Shown here: piece by piece, positions 1 through 5,182 of the stretch
Layout of the letters: every line of letters begins with the position of its first letter
Numbering within the stretch: the stretch's first letter is position 1
NCBI GenBank assembly: GCA_002686115.1
Contig: NZAF01000008.1
Span: 1-6,765 of the forward strand
Direction of reading: 5' to 3'
Source: Halobacteriovorax sp.
GTDB lineage: Bacteria; Bdellovibrionota; Bacteriovoracia; Bacteriovoracales; Bacteriovoracaceae
DNA: 6,765 bases
The notes under the pieces: model-generated
Database searches by the model: none
Told to the model about the DNA's origin: nothing
What the model saw: only the letters and a program-made list of their open reading frames with translations
Program-made: the position numbers and the translations under genes

Positions 1-660
1 TGAAATTAATGCTAGAGCTATTAAGAATGGTACTTCAGAATTAGGAGCATATGGTGAGACGAATTTAAAGAATAGTCTAAAAATAGGAGGAAGTAGTAAA
101 ATTAGACCAACATAAAAAGCGAGTGAAATAACAAGGGAAAGGGGGTTGTTTCCTTGCAGCGCAAAGAATAGTAGAACGATGGCAATAACTTCTTTACTAA
201 TGGCCTTAGATTTTATCCAGTACTCATGGTCTTCTGACATTTTAAATGAGTGTAGAGAGTTTAATATAAATCCTGCTGAAGGAGTAAAAATTCCTAACGT
301 TAATATAAATGATTCTTGAAACTGTATCTCTAAGAATTTTGTCATTGCTAAAGATATCGCCCCTAAAATGATTATTGATTTTGCGAGGTATTTAGAAAGA
401 TATCCTTTATCTTCGTTCAACTCTTTAATATCAACTTCAAGCCCTGCAAAGACAAAGAGTGAAGTGATACCTATTTGTGATAAGAATCTAAAAAGTGGAT
501 CTGATTTAATTGTGGGGTCTAAGATACCTGCAACGACTCCAATAATAAGTGCAGTAATTCCAGAGGGGAATTTAAACCTTAAAAGAATCTTTGGCAGTAT
601 GAGTACAAGAGCAAATATCGCAAGATACTCAAGATCGGTAAAAATTGAAATCGGTTCCAG
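1..660 (-). CDS. Cation:proton antiporter, CPA family (Na+/H+ exchanger fold), N-terminal part
   Basis: This is an inner-membrane antiporter predicted to exchange Na+ or K+ for H+. I translated the minus strand by hand; 220 codons are open and the frame runs off the left edge, so the C-terminal half is missing. The protein is almost wholly hydrophobic helices. An N-terminal helix is followed by the segment FKFPSGITALIIGVVAGIL, typical of helix 2 in this fold. The hallmark SLFVFAGLEVD lies at residues 67-77 and TPSAGFILNSL at about 126-136. The ion-site helix reads KAISKEVIAI (152-161), where most CPA2 members have an Asp-Asp or Asn-Asp pair; Lys156-Glu157 sits there instead. The in-frame upstream stop is at 693-691, and no ATG, GTG or TTG lies between it and about residue 80. 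CTG at 660-658 is chosen because GAGG lies 8 bases upstream. The family assignment is secure; the ion and the exact start are not. Confidence 0.85.
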   Translation of the reverse strand, partial: MEPISIFTDLEYLAIFALVLILPKILLRFKFPSGITALIIGVVAGILDPTIKSDPLFRFLSQIGITSLFVFAGLEVDIKELNEDKGYLSKYLAKSIIILGAISLAMTKFLEIQFQESFILTLGIFTPSAGFILNSLHSFKMSEDHEYWIKSKAISKEVIAIVLLFFALQGNNPLSLVISLAFYVGLILLLPPIFRLFFKFVSPYAPNSEVPFLIALALIS

Positions 661-668
661 GCTTTCAT

Positions 669-672
669 CCTC
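669..672 (-). promoter_or_regulatory. Candidate ribosome binding site (GAGG) deciding a CTG start
   Basis: On the minus strand GAGG is followed by 8 bases and then CTG at 660-658, which is in frame with the antiporter. The only nearby ATG (668-666) touches the GAGG directly and is in a different frame that ends after 30 codons, so it does not serve the antiporter unless there is a frameshift. Confidence 0.4.
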
Positions 673-744
673 GTTAAATTCTTTACTATATTAGTGTGAT
701 TTATAAACTCTCGAGTGTAAAGGCATATGGGAATAATTTGATCA

Positions 745-773
745 TTGTAGCTCATGCTGCGCATTGTTAAAAT
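745..773 (+). promoter_or_regulatory. Weak candidate sigma-70-type promoter for the MoxR operon
   Basis: TTGTAG (745-750) and TAAAAT (768-773) are separated by 17 bases. The -10 box matches TATAAT at five of six positions, but the -35 box only at three. Transcription would begin at about 780. That leaves a leader of about 14 bases before the ATG at 794 and almost none before the GTG at 782. In such an AT-rich region a chance match is quite possible. Confidence 0.25.
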
Positions 774-793
774 GTTGAAAAGTGAGAAATTAT

Positions 794-1729
794 ATGAATG
801 GAAGTCAGTTATTTGATGAAATAAATAAAGAAGTATCAAAAGTTATTTTTGGAAAGGAAGAAGAGCTGAAACTCATTCTTTCTTGTTGGTTATCCGGAGG
901 TCATATTCTTTTAGAAGATGTTCCCGGTAATGGTAAAACTGTTTTATCAAAAACATTAGCAAAAATATTTAAAGTTGATTTCTCAAGAGTACAATTTACA
1001 CCAGATCTTTTACCAAGTGATATTCTTGGAACAACGATTTATGATGAAGAGGCCAGAAAGTTTTATTTTAGAAAAGGACCTCTTTTTACAACTTTGTTCC
1101 TTGCTGATGAGATAAATAGGGCGACTCCTAGAACGCAATCAGCTCTTCTAGAAGCCATGGCAGAGAGACAAATAACAATTGAAAAAATGTCATCTGAATT
1201 AGATGAGCTCTTTTTTGTAATGGCAACACAAAACCCTGTCGAACAATACGGTACATTTCCTCTTCCAGAAGCTCAATTAGATAGATTCTTTATGCAAATC
1301 TCTCTTGGCTATCCAAAAAGAGATGATGAATTGATGATATTAAAGTCTAGAGAAAAAACTAATCCAATGACCGAAGTTAAATCCATCATTGAACCCTCAC
1401 AATTTAAGAATTTAAAAGAAGAGGTGAAAAACGTTGATATACCTGACTCTGTTTATAACTACGCCCTAGATATCGTAGGTGAGACAAGAGAACATAAGAA
1501 ACTAAAGATGGGCGCATCTCCGCGAGGGCCACTTGCTCTTTGCCATTGTGCACGAGCTTATGCCTTTTTAGAGGGGAGAGATACTGTACTACCAAAGGAC
1601 ATTTATAATCTATCTATTCCTGTACTAGGTCATCGAATCATCATCGATCCTCAAGCACATTATAGTGGTGAAACAACGGAACATATCCTTAGAGATATTT
1701 TGACTAAAGTTAAGTCACCTATCAAATGA
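794..1729 (+). CDS. MoxR-family AAA+ ATPase
   Basis: This is a cytoplasmic AAA+ ATPase of the MoxR family, whose members are thought to act as chaperones or remodelling factors for proteins encoded next to them. The 311 residues match the usual family length. Numbered from the ATG at 794, the landmarks are GHILLEDVPGNGKT with the Walker A lysine at 48, Walker B LADEINRA with Asp105-Glu106, sensor-1 region MATQNPVEQYGTFPLPEAQL with the following DRFF, and the C-terminal lid motif GASPRG (240-245). All catalytic elements look intact. A GTG at 782 would add four residues (MRNY), but nothing resembling a ribosome site precedes it. The ATG at 794 has a purine-rich GTGAGAAA upstream and gives a family-like N-terminus. 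The stop overlaps the next start as ATGA, indicating translational coupling. Its likely clients are the two following gene products. Confidence 0.95.
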   Translation: MNGSQLFDEINKEVSKVIFGKEEELKLILSCWLSGGHILLEDVPGNGKTVLSKTLAKIFKVDFSRVQFTPDLLPSDILGTTIYDEEARKFYFRKGPLFTTLFLADEINRATPRTQSALLEAMAERQITIEKMSSELDELFFVMATQNPVEQYGTFPLPEAQLDRFFMQISLGYPKRDDELMILKSREKTNPMTEVKSIIEPSQFKNLKEEVKNVDIPDSVYNYALDIVGETREHKKLKMGASPRGPLALCHCARAYAFLEGRDTVLPKDIYNLSIPVLGHRIIIDPQAHYSGETTEHILRDILTKVKSPIK

Positions 1730-3099
1730 AAAAGTCAAAAGCTTTTATAAAATATGAACGAGTAAGTAGCTTTGAATTTCTAAAGTTTAAAAGGGCCTTT
1801 AATGGTTTTTCAGGAATCTATCACGATAATATCCATCTTTTTGAATCCTTTTCGCTACTTTTAATTATTTTAGTCTTATCTTCACTCATATCCTTATTCC
1901 TTAAAAGTATGAGTGCATTTATATTCTCTCTCTCCCTCATTTCCTACCTTATATGTCAGTATCTTGTTGTGAAATCTCAATTAAGTGGGATAAAAATAAA
2001 ACGAATTTTTGAGAAGTCTGCGCTTGAAGAAGAGAATCTAGAAATAGAATATCGAATTTATAACCCTTCTAGTTTTGATATAAGCGAAATGTACTTTGTC
2101 GACTTCTTTCAAGGAACTAAAGAGAAATTTATTTCATTCACAATCGATGAGATTAAAGCAAAAACAGTTTATAAAAAAAAGGTCTTTGTAAAATTAGATC
2201 AGGGAATGGGAGATAAGAGAATTGGACCGATGGTTAGTAATGTCCATGATCCTTTTCATATCTTTAATTACAGACTTGAGTACTATAAAGATGAATTGGT
2301 AATGGTTTTACCTAAAATTACTGACATGCCTTTAGAAGGGCACATAAAGAGTCATCTATCTATAGGTGGAGGGGTTTATAATATTCAATCAAGAGGAGAG
2401 TCAACAAACTTCATCGGAACAAAAGAATATATTCAAGGAGAGCCCATTAAAAAAGTTAATTGGAAGCTTTCTCTTAAACAAAGAAAACTAATTTTAAACG
2501 AATATGAAAAAGATACTAATGCTAAAGTTCTTGTGATTTTTGATCTCGATAAAGTGAAGCACTTTGGTGATGGAGCTCATTCAACATGGGAGTATGTAAA
2601 GGATATTGGACTTTCAATTGTTAATAAACATAATCATTTGGGTAATGCAACCTCCGCAATGTCGCAGGATTTCTTTGTTGATTTTAATACGGGCTCAAGT
2701 CACTTAGAATTAATTGAAAACTTAGTGGCCAGGGGAGAGTTAACAGAAAGTGAAGATTACAAGATTCCTTTTTCTAAGGTCGTAGATAGAGAAACTAATA
2801 TATATTATATTACAACTTTTGTTCAAGCGATGAGAAATATAGAGCATTTAAATAAGTTAAAAGAGTTATCATTTGATCATCAAGTAAATATCATTTTCGT
2901 CGACCCTTATGCATTTTACTTTAATGAGGGAGATCGTAGTACATTTGTATTATTAAAAACACTTAAACAAATAACTGATGAGAAGCTGATTCCTTATTTA
3001 AAGGAAAATATCTCAGATACTTTCATGTTTGAAGTGATAAAAATTAATAAGAATAGAAGCTTTCGTGGGCAGGTAATGTTTAGAGGTATGAATGTCTAG
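1726..3099 (+). CDS. DUF58-domain membrane-anchored protein
   Basis: The DUF58 family is typically encoded directly after a MoxR ATPase and is regarded as its partner; no biochemical function is firmly known. The 457-residue protein starts with a short basic segment, then two hydrophobic helices at about 43-59 and 62-82. A beta-rich stretch follows at about 90-200, as in other family members. The DUF58 signature is at 223-248: RGES, then F, then KEYIQGEP, then VNWKLS, matching the usual G-E-S-x-x-F / R-E-Y-x-x-G-D / W pattern with Lys for the common Arg and Glu-Pro for Asp-x. The next strand, KVLVIFDLDK (267-276), begins the von Willebrand factor A-like part. There the metal-site pattern DxSxS reads DLDKV, so a canonical metal-binding site appears absent. 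The start codon overlaps the moxR stop by 4 bases, and the end overlaps the next gene by 8. Confidence 0.93.
   Translation: MKKSKAFIKYERVSSFEFLKFKRAFNGFSGIYHDNIHLFESFSLLLIILVLSSLISLFLKSMSAFIFSLSLISYLICQYLVVKSQLSGIKIKRIFEKSALEEENLEIEYRIYNPSSFDISEMYFVDFFQGTKEKFISFTIDEIKAKTVYKKKVFVKLDQGMGDKRIGPMVSNVHDPFHIFNYRLEYYKDELVMVLPKITDMPLEGHIKSHLSIGGGVYNIQSRGESTNFIGTKEYIQGEPIKKVNWKLSLKQRKLILNEYEKDTNAKVLVIFDLDKVKHFGDGAHSTWEYVKDIGLSIVNKHNHLGNATSAMSQDFFVDFNTGSSHLELIENLVARGELTESEDYKIPFSKVVDRETNIYYITTFVQAMRNIEHLNKLKELSFDHQVNIIFVDPYAFYFNEGDRSTFVLLKTLKQITDEKLIPYLKENISDTFMFEVIKINKNRSFRGQVMFRGMNV
3082..3086 (+). promoter_or_regulatory. Ribosome binding site AGAGG for the third operon gene
   Basis: AGAGG lies 5 bases before the ATG at 3092, inside the end of the DUF58 gene. 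The ATG at 3088 is in the DUF58 frame, so it does not compete. This supports 3092 as the start and coupled translation of the two genes. Confidence 0.6.
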
Positions 3100-4891
3100 T
3101 AGAATCTCTCATGCTAAAACTAGCTTCTTTATGTTCATTCAAGTATTGATTTTATTTGTACTTCTTTTAAATGGTTTTGAAATTCCTGATTTGGTTTTAT
3201 CCTTTCTTGTCTTGTCAATTCCAGCGACACTTATGTGGAAGAAGTTGGAGGAGAAGTCCTTTTGCTTACCTCGAGCTTGTCGACATTTAAAAGATGCTTT
3301 CTCATTTATGGTGATGGGTGAAGTGAGAAGGCGTGAAGATCATAGTGAAAATGATAATGAGGATAGATATATGAAGTATATGTCTATACCAGAGAGAATG
3401 AAGAGAATCATTTTGTCTTTGGGAGCCGGTTTTGTCATTATATCTTTTTTTAAAATGCCAATGAATAATAAAGCTATATTGATTTCATTATTTGTTATTT
3501 TATTAAATATAAGTTATCTCAAGCAGCTGAAAGTTTTATTTGTCGTCCAGGTTTTCTGGTCATTAATAAAGGGAAAAAGTCTAGTGTTGATATTCTTCTC
3601 TTTTTTGTTATGTGCAGTAGGTTTTTTCCTTATTGAAGCTTATTATGAGTTCTTTGGGCGCTATTCTCTTTATAGTGATGAACAGAATTGGACTAAGTTT
3701 ATAAAAGATAGATTTAATAAAGTGTTTAAACACCAAACTCTTTTTCTTGCTCCCTTTGTTATCCTTTCATTCATTTTAGGTCATCACCAATTGAATGATG
3801 ATTTGAATTTATTTAAGAAGCTAATACCAAAGACAGAGAAGCATACTCTAAGAAAAAAGAAGATTAGTCGCGTTTCAAACTTAGATAAGCATATTACAAA
3901 TAGAATTCCTAAGTTAAGTAAGCAAATTACAGAGAATGAACAAATACTTAATGGATTGATTGATAGACTAAATGATATGGAGCTATCTGAAGATAATGTA
4001 AAAGAATATGAAAAAGTATTGAATGATATAAACTCAGTATCTCAAGATCTTGATGGCATGAAAAATGAAATAGCAGGATTAGAAAATTCTATTATTAATG
4101 ATAGTGAATTAAGGGCAAATCATTCTCATGAACTTGAAAGTATTTCTAATCTCATGGCAAAAATTGAAAAAAATGCTAATGCCATTGATAGATCTTTAAA
4201 TAGACAACAAGAATTGCTTGGTGAAGCTGAAGTCGCTGCACGCGATATGAGCTCTGGCAAACTCGATATAGACCAAGAGGAATTATTCACAAAATATAAA
4301 GAGATTGTTTCAAAAAAAGGAGAGAGCTTTAAAGATTCTGGTGGGAGAGAATCTGGTGATTCTAAAGAAGATAATGCATCTTTTAACCGTGATATTAAAT
4401 TATCAGACAAAGATAAAATGATAAAAGAAGACACTAAGAAGGAAGGTAAGCAACAGACGATCAAAAAAATTATTATTTCAGTTGCAATAATTCTTGGTTT
4501 GGCTATTTTGTTTCACTTCTTAAAGAAGCTGTTTGCAAAAGGAGAAATATTACATCATCAAAGTGATGACTATAATGAAAAGAAGTCAGCTAAGACACTT
4601 CTTAAGCTTTTAAGAGGAAAGAAGTATAAAGATTATAATTCTGCGGTCATTGACACTTACAGAAGGTATCATTCATTAATTGAAGAAAGTCGATATTCTC
4701 CGCATATGGCACCACCTCCGAATATCCTTCAGAAAGAACAATTTTTAGAGAATAAAGTTTTAGAAGCACCATCAAAAGAACTCTGCGATATTTTTTGTAA
4801 GGCATACTATCAAAAATCTAAAATATCTAAGAATGAGTGGAGAAAATATCAAACTTCCTTAAAGAAAATACTAAGAGTATTCTCATATTAA
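3092..4891 (+). CDS. Multi-spanning membrane protein with central coiled coil and DUF4129-like C-terminus
   Basis: I do not recognise a named gene for this 599-residue protein. By position it takes the place of the transglutaminase-like (TgpA-type) membrane protein that often follows MoxR and DUF58 genes. Hydrophobic helices are visible at about 12-28, 32-49, 106-121, 128-143, 147-159, 163-182 and 216-231. A long polar stretch follows at 235-455. Residues about 262-395 have strong heptad-like spacing of Leu and Ile (rich in E, K, N, D) and look like a coiled coil; 395-455 is highly charged and probably disordered. A further helix lies at 458-477, flanked by Lys pairs. The tail at about 518-599 contains AVIDTYRRYHSLIEESRY, then a proline-containing segment and an Ala-Tyr-Tyr helix, a pattern resembling DUF4129. 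I see no transglutaminase Cys-His-Asp core. Which side of the membrane the coiled coil faces is uncertain: the helix count by eye favours outside, but Lys/Arg-rich residues 242-257 would favour inside. Expression is presumably coupled to the upstream genes. Confidence 0.85.
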   Translation: MSSRISHAKTSFFMFIQVLILFVLLLNGFEIPDLVLSFLVLSIPATLMWKKLEEKSFCLPRACRHLKDAFSFMVMGEVRRREDHSENDNEDRYMKYMSIPERMKRIILSLGAGFVIISFFKMPMNNKAILISLFVILLNISYLKQLKVLFVVQVFWSLIKGKSLVLIFFSFLLCAVGFFLIEAYYEFFGRYSLYSDEQNWTKFIKDRFNKVFKHQTLFLAPFVILSFILGHHQLNDDLNLFKKLIPKTEKHTLRKKKISRVSNLDKHITNRIPKLSKQITENEQILNGLIDRLNDMELSEDNVKEYEKVLNDINSVSQDLDGMKNEIAGLENSIINDSELRANHSHELESISNLMAKIEKNANAIDRSLNRQQELLGEAEVAARDMSSGKLDIDQEELFTKYKEIVSKKGESFKDSGGRESGDSKEDNASFNRDIKLSDKDKMIKEDTKKEGKQQTIKKIIISVAIILGLAILFHFLKKLFAKGEILHHQSDDYNEKKSAKTLLKLLRGKKYKDYNSAVIDTYRRYHSLIEESRYSPHMAPPPNILQKEQFLENKVLEAPSKELCDIFCKAYYQKSKISKNEWRKYQTSLKKILRVFSY

Positions 4892-4938
4892 AATTCAACG
4901 ACCTTAAATAAATAACATTTTTATGATCAATTAAAATT

Positions 4939-4958
4939 TCGACAACTATTTATGTCGA
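4939..4958. repeat. Perfect inverted repeat TCGACA-N8-TGTCGA
   Basis: Two 6-base arms are separated by 8 bases, 47 bases after the stop of the membrane-protein gene. No T run follows on the plus strand and only a broken one on the minus strand, so it is a poor terminator. It could be a binding site for a dimeric regulator. The GC-containing arms stand out from the AT-rich surroundings, but a chance origin is not excluded. Confidence 0.35.
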
Positions 4959-4993
4959 CAGGATTATTTGTGAGAAAATCTTAAATATTCGCA

Positions 4994-5012
4994 AGTGTGA
5001 CTTTATAACACT
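4994..5012. repeat. Weak inverted repeat AGTGT-N9-ACACT
   Basis: Five-base arms lie around a 9-base AT-rich spacer. They are followed at once by a smaller CACT-N3-AGTG arrangement (5013-5023). The clustering of related GTG/CAC half-sites in about 30 bases is mildly suggestive of a regulatory element. The match is short enough to arise by chance. Confidence 0.2.
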
Positions 5013-5114
5013 CACTCTAAGTGGTTTAAATCATATGTTTTTTTACATCGTTTATAAGTTTAAAAAGTTAGTTTTTTGGTCAGCTATAAAAGCTTAAAAT
5101 TTAGGACTAATTAC

Positions 5115-5142
5115 TAAAATAATATTTAAAAAAATCCGATAA
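5115..5142 (+). promoter_or_regulatory. Candidate sigma-28 (FliA-type flagellar) promoter of cheA
   Basis: TCCGATAA at 5135-5142 matches the flagellar sigma-28 -10 element GCCGATAA at seven of eight positions. TAAA at 5115-5118, the core of the -35 element TAAAGTTT, lies 16 bases upstream, one more than the 15 in the enterobacterial consensus. The rest of the -35 element matches poorly. The implied transcript would start at about 5150 and carry a leader of about 33 bases with the ribosome site. Chemotaxis genes are classic sigma-28 targets, which adds weight. Confidence 0.45.
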
Positions 5143-5169
5143 CCATACTAGTGAACATTATTTTAAATA

Positions 5170-5173
5170 AGGA
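5170..5173 (+). promoter_or_regulatory. Ribosome binding site AGGA of cheA
   Basis: AGGA lies 9 bases before the ATG at 5183. It is the only purine-rich core close to that start, and the protein begins there with a family-typical P1 domain, so the start is well supported. Confidence 0.55.
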
Positions 5174-5182
5174 TATTAAGTA

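Larger units (their letters stand above)
4892..5182. other. AT-rich intergenic region before cheA
   Basis: These 291 bases have stops in all frames and no credible small gene; the longest ATG reading frame noticed is about 10 codons without a ribosome site. The region contains a perfect short inverted repeat near its start, a weaker one in the middle, and a promoter candidate near its end. I found no convincing rho-independent terminator (hairpin plus T tract) for the upstream operon. Confidence 0.6.

Noticed and set aside
368..694. Plus-strand open frame of 108 codons
   Set aside because: It lies opposite the antiporter. The translation has no domain character, while the minus strand gives clear antiporter motifs over the same bases.
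782..793. GTG at 782 as the MoxR start
   Set aside because: There is no ribosome site before it, and the ATG at 794 gives a family-typical N-terminus. It would change only four residues.
579..839. Minus-strand open frame of 86 codons spanning the divergent intergenic region
   Set aside because: It overlaps both the antiporter start and the MoxR start in other frames and has no family-like sequence. It matters only as the possible source of an alternative ATG for the antiporter if a frameshift exists.
3695..4450. Transglutaminase domain in the third operon gene
   Set aside because: No Cys-His-Asp motif pattern was found in the polar region; the only cysteines are in the N-terminal membrane part and the C-terminal tail.
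4126..4464. Minus-strand open frame of 112 codons
   Set aside because: It is a shadow of the coiled-coil region, whose biased codon use (GAA, TCT, AAA) yields Ser/Leu/Phe-rich antisense frames.
4939..4985. Rho-independent terminator of the MoxR operon
   Set aside because: The hairpin has a stem of only 6 bp with an 8-base loop and is followed by CAGGATTATTTG, not a T run.
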